From CAIWHR01 sp963846855 (lineage in GTDB: Bacteria; Pseudomonadota; Gammaproteobacteria; Burkholderiales; Casimicrobiaceae): DNA of 64,000 bases. Each line of letters opens with the position of its first letter. Positions within the stretch are counted from its first letter, which is position 1. The stretch covers positions 310,001-374,000 of the forward strand of contig CAWJXK010000008.1 in the NCBI GenBank assembly GCA_963846855.1. Reading direction: 5' to 3'. Shown piece by piece: positions 23,557 to 34,599 of this stretch. The position numbers and the translations under genes are program-made. The notes beneath the pieces are model-generated. The model saw only the letters and a list, made by a program, of their open reading frames with translations, was not told where the DNA came from and ran no database searches.

Positions 23557-23807
23557 GTCGGTCTCCGGGTCGGTGGCCGAGCTGGCGCCAAGGGCCGCTC
23601 CGCCGCAATGGTCGGCGCCACGGGGGTCAAGCTTACAACGGCGTCGCCGTCGCCGTCGCGGTCCGGGCACGCCGATCGCGGGTGCGATAATCGAGCCCGA
23701 AGGGCATTGCGGGGAGGCGTAATCATGAGCGGGCGAATCCCCGTTTCCAAGAGCATTCGAGTCGTGGCGGCCATGCGGTTGCGGGTTCGCTCGTGCCGGA
23801 GGCGCTG

Positions 23808-24641
23808 ATGCTGTGGCAGTGCGTCTCGTTCGTCCGTAGCGTGGTAAGCCGCCTGACGGGCGTCGGCATGGCGCGCGCGGCGGCCGCGCTGTCGTTCCAG
23901 ACGCTCCTTGCGATCGTTCCGCTTTTCACGGTCGCCTTCGTCTACGTCGCGCGCTATCCGCTGTTCCAGCAGTTCCTCGACGCGCTGGAACGATTCGCGC
24001 TCCGGCACATGCTGCCCGGAAGCACGTCGGCGGTGCGCGCGCTGCTCACCGAATTCACGGCCAAGGCGGCGACCCTGCAGGGGATCAGCATCGCGATGGT
24101 GGTCGTGACTTCAATGTTGATGGTGGGGACGGTCGAGCGCGAGTTCAACGCGATCTTCCGCGTCCCCGTCCCGCGCTCGCTGATGCGCCGGATCCCGGTG
24201 TACGCGCTGGGCGTGACCGCCGGGCCGGTCGCCATCGGCGCGGCCGTCTTCGCCACGTCCTGGCTGCTCGAGGCGACGGTCGAGCAGGCGCCGTTCGTGC
24301 TGGCTGCGGTGCCGTTCGTCACCCTGCTGGTCGCGGTCGCGATCACGACGATCGCATTCATGCTGCTCTTCGCGATCCTGCCGGCGCGCCGCGTGCGGCT
24401 CAGGGCGGCGCTCGCGGGTGGCGTGTTTGTCGCGCTGGCGTTCGAAGTCGCCAAGTACGGGTTTCGCGTCTACCTCAGGACGGTGCCGACGTATCAGGTC
24501 GTGTACGGGGCGCTCGCGGCGTTGCCGATCTTCCTCATCTGGGTCTACGTCGTGTGGATCATCGTGCTGATAGGCGCGGCGATCGCCGCGACGCTTTCCG
24601 AAGGCGGCGCGCGCGGCCCCGCGGGTCCGCGCGAGCGCTGA
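23808..24641 (+). CDS. YihY/BrkB-family inner membrane protein
   Basis: 277 residues. ATG at 23808 was chosen over a GTG at 23793 because GGAGG stands seven bases before it. ARAAAALSFQTLLAIVPL is the usual N-terminal signature (A-x-AL-x-F-x-L-x-P), followed by five or six more hydrophobic helices ending VWIIVLIGAAIAATL. Members were once annotated as RNase BN, which is wrong. Their role is uncertain (envelope integrity or transport). Confidence 0.9.
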   Translation: MLWQCVSFVRSVVSRLTGVGMARAAAALSFQTLLAIVPLFTVAFVYVARYPLFQQFLDALERFALRHMLPGSTSAVRALLTEFTAKAATLQGISIAMVVVTSMLMVGTVEREFNAIFRVPVPRSLMRRIPVYALGVTAGPVAIGAAVFATSWLLEATVEQAPFVLAAVPFVTLLVAVAITTIAFMLLFAILPARRVRLRAALAGGVFVALAFEVAKYGFRVYLRTVPTYQVVYGALAALPIFLIWVYVVWIIVLIGAAIAATLSEGGARGPAGPRER

Positions 24642-24737
24642 CGGCGCGCGGCGAATCGCCGGTTGCACCGTCCGACTTGTGGAAACGGGGCGGCCAAGCT
24701 ACATTTCGGGCAGATTTCGAGAGGGAGCGACGATACC

Positions 24738-25343
24738 GTGTGGTCCATCATTCAGGCGGCAGGCTGGCCGATCTGGCCGCTGATCTTTGCATCGATCATC
24801 GCGCTGGCGTTGATTTTCGAGCGGCTGTGGACGTTGCGGGCGAGCGCCGTCGTGCCGCCCGGGCTCGTCGACCGCGTGCTCGTGGAATATCGGCAGAAGG
24901 GCCTCACGCCCGAGCTCCTCAACCAGACGGCGCACCAGGGCCCGCTCGGCCGCATCCTCGCGGCGGGTCTCGCCAACGTGAAGAGCACGCGCCCGGTGAT
25001 GCGCGAGGCGATCGAGGAGGCCGGCCGCGTCGTCACGCACGACCTCGAGCGCTACCTGACGACGCTCGGAACCATCGCCGCGATGGCCCCGCTGCTGGGC
25101 CTCTTCGGCACCGTGGTCGGAATGATCGAGATCTTCGGCTCGCAGACGGCGGCCGGCTCGAACCCGATCCAGCTCGCGCACGGCATCTCGGTCGCGCTGT
25201 ACAACACCGCGTTCGGCCTCATCGTTGCGATTCCCAGCATGATCTTCTACCGGCATTTCCGGGCGACGGTCGACAGCTTCGTCGTGCAAATGGAGCAGCA
25301 GGCGATCAAGCTCGTCGACTTCGCGCACGGCGAGCGCCGCTAA
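24738..25343 (+). CDS. exbB: ExbB/TolQ/MotA-family proton channel protein
   Basis: 201 residues from GTG at 24738, with GAGGGAG upstream. Membrane helices lie at about 7-28, 105-130 and 150-170, with the conserved TLGTIAAMAPLLGLFGTVVGMI and FGLIVAIPSMIFYR motifs (split). Together with ExbD it forms the inner-membrane proton-driven motor that energises TonB, or a Tol-like partner. Linked to exbD (17-base gap) and lpxK, the common betaproteobacterial order. Confidence 0.93.
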   Translation: MWSIIQAAGWPIWPLIFASIIALALIFERLWTLRASAVVPPGLVDRVLVEYRQKGLTPELLNQTAHQGPLGRILAAGLANVKSTRPVMREAIEEAGRVVTHDLERYLTTLGTIAAMAPLLGLFGTVVGMIEIFGSQTAAGSNPIQLAHGISVALYNTAFGLIVAIPSMIFYRHFRATVDSFVVQMEQQAIKLVDFAHGERR

Positions 25344-25360
25344 AGGCCCGGAGCCCGCCG

Positions 25361-25780
25361 ATGAACCTGCGCGGCCTGCGATCGCGGGACGACCCCGAGA
25401 TCAATTTCATCCCGCTGATCGACGTCCTGCTCGTCATCCTGATCTTCCTGATGGTGACGACGACCTACCAGCGGGTCGCCGAGCTGCAGATCACGCTGCC
25501 CGAGGCCGACGCCGAGCAGGTGAAGGAGCGCCCGCGGGAAGTCAACGTCGGCATCGATGCCCAGGGCCGCTACGTCGTCGACAAGAAGGTGTTCACGTAC
25601 ACGGGCGTGCCGGCGCTCGCCGAGGCGCTGAAGCGCGCGGCCGGCGAAGCGAAGGACCCGGTCGTCGTCATCAGCGCCGACGCCAACGCGACCCACCAGT
25701 CCGTGATCCACGTGATGGAAGCGGCGCGGATCGCGGGATACATCCACATCACGTTCGCGACGCAGTCCGCGGCGAAGTGA
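25361..25780 (+). CDS. exbD: ExbD/TolR-family biopolymer transport protein
   Basis: 139 residues. One N-terminal helix with the proton-path aspartate (INFIPLIDVLLVILIFLM), then a periplasmic domain ending with TTYQRVAEL..., VVISADANATHQSVI and IHITFATQS. Partner of the ExbB protein upstream. No TonB gene is present in the window. Confidence 0.94.
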   Translation: MNLRGLRSRDDPEINFIPLIDVLLVILIFLMVTTTYQRVAELQITLPEADAEQVKERPREVNVGIDAQGRYVVDKKVFTYTGVPALAEALKRAAGEAKDPVVVISADANATHQSVIHVMEAARIAGYIHITFATQSAAK

Positions 25781-25823
25781 CGCGGCGGCGCCGCGCGGCG
25801 TCACGGATGACAGAGCTGGGCCC

Positions 25824-26843
25824 GTGTCCCTTTCCGAGCGTCTTGCCGCCGACTGGCACGCGCCGCATCTGACGGCGCTGACGTTCGCGCTCACACCGCT
25901 CGCGCCGCTGTTCGCGCTGGGCGCGGCGGCGCGGCGCGCGCTCTACCGCACGCGCATCCTGCGCCCGCAGCGGCTGCCGGTGCCTGTGATCGTCGTCGGC
26001 AACCTGTCGGTCGGCGGCAGCGGCAAGACACCGCTCGTCGCGGCGCTCTGCGCGGCGCTTCGCCGCAACGGCTACCAACCGGGCATCGTCAGCCGCGGGT
26101 ACGGCGGCCTCCGCGCGACGGACGCGCCGCTCGTCGTGACCGAGCGAACCGACGTGAAGCTCTCCGGCGACGAGCCCGCGCTGCTCGCGCGTGCCGGATT
26201 TCCGGTCGCCGTCGCCGCGGACCGGGTCGCGGCGGGGCGTGCGCTGCTCGCCGCTCACCCCGAATGCGACGTCATCGTCGCCGACGACGGGCTGCAGCAC
26301 TATGCGCTCGAGCGCGACGTCGAAATCGCGGTCGTCGACGCGGCGCGCGGCTTCGGCAACGGCTGGCGGCTGCCGGCGGGGCCGTTGCGCGAGCCGGCAC
26401 GGCGTCTCGATTCGGTCGACGCGGTCGTGGTACTCGGCGATGCCGCGGATGCCCGCCTTTCGCTGCCGCAGGCGTTCGCGATGACGCTGTCGGGATCGAC
26501 GTTTCGCGGCGTCGCCGATCCGTCACGCGTCGCGCCTGCCGTCGAATTCGCTGGCGGCGGCGTGCGAGCGATCGCGGGAATCGGAAATCCCGATCGGTTC
26601 TTCGCCACGCTGGCCCGGCTGGGAATCGACGCCGTGTGTCACGCGTTTCCCGACCATCATCGCTATGTCGCCGCCGATTTCGCGTTCCCGGGGGCACGCG
26701 CCATCCTCATGACGGAGAAGGATGCGGTAAAATGCACGGGATTTGCCGACGCGCGATGCTGGTACCTGCCGATCGCGGCCGAGGTTGATCCGGCGCTCGT
26801 CGCGCGTGTCCTGGAGAAGCTCCGTGGATCCCAAGCTGCTTGA
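25824..26843 (+). CDS. lpxK: Tetraacyldisaccharide 4'-kinase
   Basis: Phosphorylates the 4' position of the lipid A precursor at the inner membrane. 339 residues from GTG. An N-terminal amphipathic/hydrophobic helix precedes the P-loop VGNLSVGGSGKTPLV near residue 60. SRGYGG, DEPALLARAG, VIVADDGLQHYAL and LMTEKDAVKC are standard LpxK motifs. The last 20 bases overlap the Trm112 gene. Confidence 0.96.
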   Translation: MSLSERLAADWHAPHLTALTFALTPLAPLFALGAAARRALYRTRILRPQRLPVPVIVVGNLSVGGSGKTPLVAALCAALRRNGYQPGIVSRGYGGLRATDAPLVVTERTDVKLSGDEPALLARAGFPVAVAADRVAAGRALLAAHPECDVIVADDGLQHYALERDVEIAVVDAARGFGNGWRLPAGPLREPARRLDSVDAVVVLGDAADARLSLPQAFAMTLSGSTFRGVADPSRVAPAVEFAGGGVRAIAGIGNPDRFFATLARLGIDAVCHAFPDHHRYVAADFAFPGARAILMTEKDAVKCTGFADARCWYLPIAAEVDPALVARVLEKLRGSQAA

Positions 26844-27004
26844 AATCCTCGTCTGCCCGGTCACCAAGGGTCCGCTCACCTACGATCGGCAGAAGCAGGA
26901 GCTGATCTCGAAGTCGGCGCGGCTCGCGTATCCCGATCCGCGATGGCATTCCGGTGATGCTCGAGGACGAGGCGCGCAGGCTCGAACCGTCCGAGTACGA
27001 GTGA
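26824..27004 (+). CDS. Trm112/UPF0434 family protein (YcaR), with a +1 frameshift
   Basis: From GTG 26824 the frame reads MDPKLLEILVCPVTKGPL, then YDRQKQELISKSARLAYP. It then leaves the family. One base further the sequence resumes as IRDGIPVMLEDEARRLEPSE and stops at 27002-27004. Skipping one base near 26936 gives the normal 60-residue Trm112 protein (total length 3n+1). The position between lpxK and kdsB is the usual one. Trm112-like proteins support methyltransferases in other organisms; the bacterial role is unclear. Probably a sequence error. Confidence 0.88.
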
Positions 27005-27011
27005 GCGCGGC

Positions 27012-27311
27012 GGGGCGAAGCCCAGGCCCGAAGGGCGCGTCGCCGCGCGACCGAGTGCGCCCGACGCTCGACCATTTGCGATGCTCGACCGTGCAAAGAG
27101 GGCGCGAGTGAGCGAGCGGGGCGAAGTGCAGGACGCCTGCGCGAGCGGGGCGAAGCCCAGGCCCGAAGGGCGCGTCGCCGCGCGACCGAGTGCGCCCGAC
27201 GCTCGACCATTTGCGATGCTCGACCGTGCAAAGAGGGCGCGAGTGAGCGAGCGGCGCGAAGCGCAGGACGCCTGCGCGAGCGGGGCGAAGCCCAGGCCCG
27301 AAGGGCGCGTC
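27012..27311. repeat. 135-bp direct tandem repeat, about 2.2 copies
   Basis: The string GGGGCGAAGCCCAGG recurs at 27012, 27147 and 27282, exactly 135 bases apart, with nearly identical sequence between; the third copy is truncated near 27311. The unit contains CGACCATTTGCGATGC and GTGCAAAGAGGGCGC. A period of 45 codons keeps long frames open on both strands, but no protein family is seen. The region between Trm112 and kdsB (27005-27514) has no other feature. Confidence 0.85.
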
Positions 27312-27514
27312 CGCGAGCGCGGGCGGCGCCCGACGCGCAACCCATCCATCGAACTCGTAATTGCAAGGAGGGCGCACCGAAGCCCGTCCGCGACCGAGCG
27401 ACCGCCACCGACGGCTCGATGGCGGGTGGAATCGAGACCGTGCGGAGGTGGCAAGGTGAGCGCGGCTTCGCCCGCTTCCGTCGCGCTCCGATGGCGGCGT
27501 CCGGGCATTGCGCC

Positions 27515-28283
27515 ATGACGTTCACGGCGCTGATACCCGCGCGTTACGCATCGGCCCGCCTGCCGGGAAAGCCGCTCGCCGACATCGCGGGCAAGCCGAT
27601 GATCGTGCGGGTGGCGGAGCGCGCGCAACGCGCCGGCGCCGCACGCGTCGTGGTCGCGACCGACGATCCCCGCATCAAGGCGGCGGTGGAGGCGCATGGC
27701 ATCGACGCCTGTCTCACGCGCGCCGACCATCCGACCGGCACCGACCGCCTCGCCGAAGCGGCGCGCGCGCTGCGAGCTCCCCGCCGAATCGATCGTCGTC
27801 AACGTGCAGGGCGACGAGCCGCTGCTCTCACCCGATCTGATTCGCGCGATGGCGGCGCTTGCGGCGGCGCATCCGGACGCCGCGATCGCGACCGCGTGCC
27901 ACGCAATCGACGATCCCGCCGAGGCATTCAATCCGAACGTCGTCAAGGTCGTGCTCGATGCGCGCGGCTACGCGCTCTACTTCAGCCGGGCGACGATCCC
28001 CTGGGCGCGCGACGCGTTCGCGGCCGATGTCCGCCTCGTGCCCCCGGGCCTCCCGCTGTACCGGCACTATGGGCTCTACGCGTATCGCGTCGGCTTCCTT
28101 CAGCTCTACCCGACGCTGACGCCGGCGCCGATCGAGCGGTTCGAGGCGCTGGAGCAGCTGCGGGCGCTCTGGCACGGCCATCGCATCGTCGTGAAGGTCA
28201 CCGACGGGACGCCCGCGCCTGGGGTCGACACGCCCGAGGACCTCGAGCGCGTGCGGGCGCTCTACGCGAGCGGCGCCGCATGA
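27515..28283 (+). CDS. kdsB: 3-deoxy-manno-octulosonate cytidylyltransferase, with a +1 frameshift
   Basis: Activates Kdo to CMP-Kdo for LPS inner core. Frame 1 reads MTFTALIPARYASARLPGKP, then VVVATDDPRI and HPTGTDRLAEAARAL, then loses homology. From about 27772 another frame continues ELPAESIVVNVQGDEPLL, FSRATIPWARD, HYGLYAYR and GVDTPEDLERVR. Removing one base near 27771 joins them into about 255 residues, the family length (total 3n+1). Every KdsB motif is present across the two frames. kdsB is normally essential where LPS has Kdo, so a sequence error is more likely than a dead gene. Confidence 0.92.
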
Positions 28284-28425
28284 TCGCGGCCGCCCGAGGC
28301 GCGTCGCACCGCCGCGGGACTTGTGCGGGGGCGCGACGACGCAGACAATCGACGGCGTCAAGATCGCGGGCACGGGATCTTGTCGCCGGATCCCCTCGTT
28401 CCACAACCTTCTTTCCCGAATCACC

Positions 28426-29082
28426 ATGCGACTGATACTCCTTGGCCCTCCCGGCGCCGGCAAGGGCACGCAGGCGGCATTCATCACCGGTGCCTACGGC
28501 ATTCCGCAGATCTCGACGGGCGACATGCTGCGCGCGGCGCTGAAGGCGGGCACGCCACTGGGGCAGGCCGCGAAGAACGTGATGGACGGCGGCTCGCTCG
28601 TGTCCGACGAGATCATCATCGCGCTCGTCAAGGAGCGCCTCACCGCGCCCGATTGCGCCAAGGGCTATCTGTTCGACGGATTCCCGCGGACGATTCCGCA
28701 GGCCGACGCGATGAAGGATGCCAACGTCGCCGTCGACTACGTGCTCGAGATCGCCGTGCCCGATTCCGCGATCATCGAGCGCATGGCGGGGCGGCGCGTC
28801 CACGTCGCGTCGGGGCGCACCTATCACGTCAAGTTCAATCCGCCGAAGGCCGAGGGTCGGGACGACGTGACGGGTGAGCCGCTGATCCAGCGCGACGACG
28901 ATCGCGAGGAGACCGTGCGCAAGCGGCTCGAGGTGTACCACGCCCAGACGCGCCCACTCGTCGAATACTACACACGCTGGGCGGCGACCGGCGACGCGCG
29001 CGCGCCGAAGCACCGCAGGGTCGACGGCGTCGGTGGCGTCGAAGCGGTCCGCGACGCTTGTCTCGCGGCGCTCGCGTCCTGA
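28426..29082 (+). CDS. adk: Adenylate kinase
   Basis: Interconverts AMP + ATP with 2 ADP. 218 residues. P-loop GPPGAGKGTQ at the start, AMP-binding STGDMLRAAL and FDGFPRT, then the long LID (GRRVHVASGRTYH...) without the zinc cysteines of Gram-positive forms. The frame is open 105 bases upstream, but ATG 28426 fits the family start MRLILLG. Placement after kdsB matches betaproteobacteria. Confidence 0.97.
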   Translation: MRLILLGPPGAGKGTQAAFITGAYGIPQISTGDMLRAALKAGTPLGQAAKNVMDGGSLVSDEIIIALVKERLTAPDCAKGYLFDGFPRTIPQADAMKDANVAVDYVLEIAVPDSAIIERMAGRRVHVASGRTYHVKFNPPKAEGRDDVTGEPLIQRDDDREETVRKRLEVYHAQTRPLVEYYTRWAATGDARAPKHRRVDGVGGVEAVRDACLAALAS

Positions 29083-29095
29083 CGCCGGGCAATCG

Positions 29096-30217
29096 ATGAG
29101 CGCAAACGCAACTGCCGCGAACGATAACCGCCGCGAGGCGCGTCCACCAGGCAGCGCCGCGATGCCTCGCGTCAGCGTGATCGTGCGCAGCACCGCACGC
29201 CCGACCCTTGCGCGCGCGCTGGCGTCGATCGGCGCGCAGGATTACCCGAATGTGGAGGCCGTCGTCGTCGCCGCCAGCGGCCCCGATCATCCGGCCGTTC
29301 CCGCGCGCGCTGGCGCGCATCCGGTCGTCTTCGCGGCCAGTCCCGCGCGCCTGTCGCGGCCCGAGGCCGCGAACGCCGGCCTCGACGCCGCGACGGGGGA
29401 TTGGATCACGTTTCTCGACGACGACGACACGCTGTCGCCGGACCATGTGTCGGGCCTCGTGGCGGCGACGCGCAACGCGCCCGAGACGCTCGCCGTGTAC
29501 ACGCTGGCACGCGCGCGCTTCGCCGACGGGCGCACCGAGACCTGGGGCCGGCCGTATGCGCTGATCCAGCTCTACGAGCGCAACTTCATCCATCTGTCGA
29601 CGGCGCTCTTCTCGCGCAAGCTCGTCGAGCGCGGCTGCCGCTTCGATACTCAGTTCGAGATCATGCAGGACTGGGATTTCTTCCTGCAGATCGCCCAGCA
29701 CACGCATTTCCATTTCGAGCCGCGGCAGACTTTCGACTGGAACGCCGACGCGGGATCGTCAGGCGCCGGCGGAGGCGTCAACACGGACGACTCCCGCTTC
29801 GCCCGGTTCCGCGACATGATCTATGCGAAGTGGGCGCCCGCGCACGAGGCGCTTGCGAACGCCGTCACCACGAAGCTCCAGGCGGCGCAGGCGCTGGCGC
29901 AGCAGCGCGACCTCACCGGCGCCGAATCGCTGGTGCGCGAGGTGCTGTCGCAAAGCCCCAACGATCCGTTCGCACTCAACATGCTGGCGATGCTGCAGCG
30001 CTCGCAGGGGCGCATCGCCGACGCCCGCGCGACGCTGGAGACGGCCGTGGCGATCCGCCCCGACGACCCATCGTTCACCTTCAACCTGGCGCTCTTGTGC
30101 CGCGCCGCGGGCGACGTCGACGCCGCGCGCACCTGCTGCTGGCGCGCGCTCGAGATGGATCCCGGCTTCGCGCCGGCGCGCGACCTCCTGGCCGCGCTGG
30201 CCAAGACCGCGCCGTGA
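29096..30217 (+). CDS. Family 2 glycosyltransferase with C-terminal TPR repeats
   Basis: 373 residues. Residues about 22-230 form a GT-A fold: VSVIVRSTARPTLARALAS, then NAGLDAATGDWITFLDDDD carrying the DxD nucleotide-sugar/metal site, and QDWDFFLQIAQHT. Residues about 255-370 are TPR-like helix pairs (LTGAESLVREVLSQSPNDPFAL, ADARATLETAVAIRPDDPSF in halves). The acceptor and donor are unknown; a role in surface polysaccharide or glycoprotein synthesis is plausible. No signal peptide. Confidence 0.82.
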   Translation: MSANATAANDNRREARPPGSAAMPRVSVIVRSTARPTLARALASIGAQDYPNVEAVVVAASGPDHPAVPARAGAHPVVFAASPARLSRPEAANAGLDAATGDWITFLDDDDTLSPDHVSGLVAATRNAPETLAVYTLARARFADGRTETWGRPYALIQLYERNFIHLSTALFSRKLVERGCRFDTQFEIMQDWDFFLQIAQHTHFHFEPRQTFDWNADAGSSGAGGGVNTDDSRFARFRDMIYAKWAPAHEALANAVTTKLQAAQALAQQRDLTGAESLVREVLSQSPNDPFALNMLAMLQRSQGRIADARATLETAVAIRPDDPSFTFNLALLCRAAGDVDAARTCCWRALEMDPGFAPARDLLAALAKTAP

Positions 30218-30257
30218 CCGGGCAACGCGGCGTTCCTTCGGACGGGAAGCGACGACG

Positions 30258-31520
30258 ATGACCAGGCGAAATGCGTTCTATGCGCAGTCGGGCGGCGTGA
30301 CGGCGGTCATCAATGCGAGCGCCGCGGGTGTCATCGAGACCGCCCGCAAGCACAAATCGAGGATCGGCAAGGTCTATGCCGGTCGCAACGGCATCATCGG
30401 TGCGCTGACCGAGGATCTCATCGACACCAGCCGCGAGCCGGCGAGCGCGATCGCCGCGCTGAAGCACACCCCGGCCGGCGCGTTCGGCTCGTGCCGCTAC
30501 AAGCTCAAGGGACTGGAAGAGAACCGCGCGCAGTACGAGCGGCTGATCGACGTTTTCCGCGCGCACGACATCGGCTACTTCTTCTACAACGGCGGCAACG
30601 ACTCCGCCGACACCTGTCTCAAGGTCGCACAGATCGCCGCGAAGCTCGGCTATCCGCTCGCGGCCGTGCATGTGCCGAAGACGGTCGACAACGATCTCGC
30701 CGTCACCGACAACTGTCCGGGATTCGGCTCGGTCGCAAAATACGTCGCAACGTCGATGCGCGAGGCGGCATTCGACGTCGCGTCGATGGCGAAGACGTCG
30801 ACCAGGGTGTTCGTGCTGGAGGTGATGGGCCGCCACGCGGGGTGGATCACCGCGGCGGTCGGAATGGCCGACGACGCGAAGACGCCGATCCCCCTCGTGC
30901 TCCTGTTTCCCGAGATCGCGTTCGACGAGGCGAAATTCCTGGCCGCGGTGGACGCCAACGTGAAGCGCCATGGCTACTGCTGCGTCGGCGTGTCCGAGGG
31001 GCTCTCCGACGCGCAGGGCAAGCTCCTTGCCGAGGCGGGGACGCGCGACGCGTTCGGCCACGCGCAGCTGGGCGGCGTCGGCCCGCTCATCGCGTCGATC
31101 GTGAAGGACAGGCTCAACCTCAAATACCACTGGGCCGTCGCCGATTACCTTCAACGCGCGGCGCGGCATCTCGCGTCGAAGACCGACCTCGAGCACAGCT
31201 ACGCGGTCGGCAGGGCCGCCGTGGAAATGGCGCTCGCCGGCCGCAATGCGGTGATGCCGGCGATCACCCGCGTCTCCGACAAGCCGTACCGATGGACGAT
31301 CACCGAGGCGCCGCTCACGAAGGTCGCCAATGTGGAGAAGATGCTGCCGCGCGATTTCATCACGGCGGACGGCTACGGCATCACCGACAAGGCTCGCCGC
31401 TACCTCATGCCGCTGATGCGCGGCGAGGCGCCGCCGCCGTTCAAGGACGGCCTCCCTCAATACGTCAGGCTGAAGAACATCGCGGTGCCCAAGAAGCTCG
31501 CGACTGAATTCAAGGTCTGA
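30258..31520 (+). CDS. pfp: Pyrophosphate-dependent 6-phosphofructokinase
   Basis: Reversibly phosphorylates fructose 6-phosphate using PPi. 420 residues, the size of PPi-PFKs rather than the 320-residue ATP enzyme. The motif YNGGNDSAD replaces the ATP-type GGDGS glycine with aspartate, and PKTVDND supplies the lysine typical of PPi use. EVMGRHAGW and PEIAFDE follow. Start ATG has GGGAAG upstream. It lies two genes from the H+-pyrophosphatase gene, and both act on PPi. Confidence 0.93.
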   Translation: MTRRNAFYAQSGGVTAVINASAAGVIETARKHKSRIGKVYAGRNGIIGALTEDLIDTSREPASAIAALKHTPAGAFGSCRYKLKGLEENRAQYERLIDVFRAHDIGYFFYNGGNDSADTCLKVAQIAAKLGYPLAAVHVPKTVDNDLAVTDNCPGFGSVAKYVATSMREAAFDVASMAKTSTRVFVLEVMGRHAGWITAAVGMADDAKTPIPLVLLFPEIAFDEAKFLAAVDANVKRHGYCCVGVSEGLSDAQGKLLAEAGTRDAFGHAQLGGVGPLIASIVKDRLNLKYHWAVADYLQRAARHLASKTDLEHSYAVGRAAVEMALAGRNAVMPAITRVSDKPYRWTITEAPLTKVANVEKMLPRDFITADGYGITDKARRYLMPLMRGEAPPPFKDGLPQYVRLKNIAVPKKLATEFKV

Positions 31521-31539
31521 ACGAACAGGAAACACGGAA

Positions 31540-32139
31540 ATGACGAAAACGGTCGATTACTTCATGACGCCGGCCTCGCCGTGGACCTATCTCGGCCACG
31601 ACCGGTTTGTCGCCCTCGCCAGCAAGCACGGCGCGACGGTCCGCGTGCTGCCGACCGATCTCTCGAAGGTCTTTCCGGTCTCGGGCGGCCTCCCGCTGGC
31701 CAAACGCGCGGCGCAGCGGCAGGCGTACCGTCTCGTCGAATTGAAACGCTGGCGCGAATTCCTCGGCATGCCGCTCAACCTCCAGCCGAAATTCGGCGCG
31801 TCGCCCGTCGACCTCGCATGCCGCTGGATCCTTGCGGCGAGGGAAGCGGGGGAGGCCGGCGCGCTCGATCTCGCCGGCGCGCTCTTGCGCGCGCGCTGGG
31901 CCGAGGAGCGCGACGTTGCCGATACCGCGACGCTCGCCGCCATTGCCGCGGCATGCGGGCAGGACGCCGAGCGGATCGCCGCGCGTGCCGGCAGCGCCGA
32001 GATCGCGGCGGCGTACGACGCCTGCACGCAGGAAGCGATCGAGCGCCAGGTCTTCGGTGCCCCGACCTATGTCTACCGCGACGAGCTCTTCTGGGGACAG
32101 GATCGGCTCGACTTCCTGGACCGCGCACTGGCACAATAG
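31540..32139 (+). CDS. 2-hydroxychromene-2-carboxylate isomerase-like protein (DsbA fold)
   Basis: 199 residues. The N-terminus VDYFMTPASPWTYLGHDRF fits the kappa-GST/HCCA isomerase family, where S-P-W-x-Y-x-G replaces the DsbA Cys pair and binds glutathione. Late VFGAPTYVYRDELFWGQDRLDFL is the second signature. Known members isomerise naphthalene-pathway intermediates; here no aromatic genes are near, so the substrate is uncertain. It is 19 bases after pfp, probably the same operon. Confidence 0.88.
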   Translation: MTKTVDYFMTPASPWTYLGHDRFVALASKHGATVRVLPTDLSKVFPVSGGLPLAKRAAQRQAYRLVELKRWREFLGMPLNLQPKFGASPVDLACRWILAAREAGEAGALDLAGALLRARWAEERDVADTATLAAIAAACGQDAERIAARAGSAEIAAAYDACTQEAIERQVFGAPTYVYRDELFWGQDRLDFLDRALAQ

Positions 32140-32300
32140 CGGATTGGCACGCATTAGCCTGTATCGGCGCCCGGAACCTTCCGGTCGCCGCGGGGGAATG
32201 GCGCCGCGGGCAACCGGCGGCGCCACGTCGACGAGGCCGGGCACAGGCCGCGCGGCGACTTCCTCCACGACTTAATTGCCACTTTCGGGAGGGTTTCAGA

Positions 32301-34481
<2,181 letters not shown>

Positions 34482-34511
34482 CCACTCCCGCGCAGTCAGG
34501 AATGCGGAAGA

Positions 34512-34543
34512 GGCAGCGGGTCACTCCGCTGCCTTTTCTTTTC
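34512..34543 (+). terminator. Rho-independent terminator of hppA
   Basis: GGCAGCGG (34512-34519), six-base loop, CCGCTGCC (34526-34533), then TTTTCTTTT. It ends the pfp-hppA transcript. Confidence 0.85.
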
Positions 34544-34599
34544 CGGAATGGTGCGTCGGAGCGGTCGCCATCGCCGCGTCGATTAGAATCGGGTCAGCC

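Noticed and set aside
27005..27514. CRISPR array or protein-coding repeat
   Set aside because: Repeats are 135-bp contiguous units with no short repeat-spacer structure, and the open frames across them have no family.
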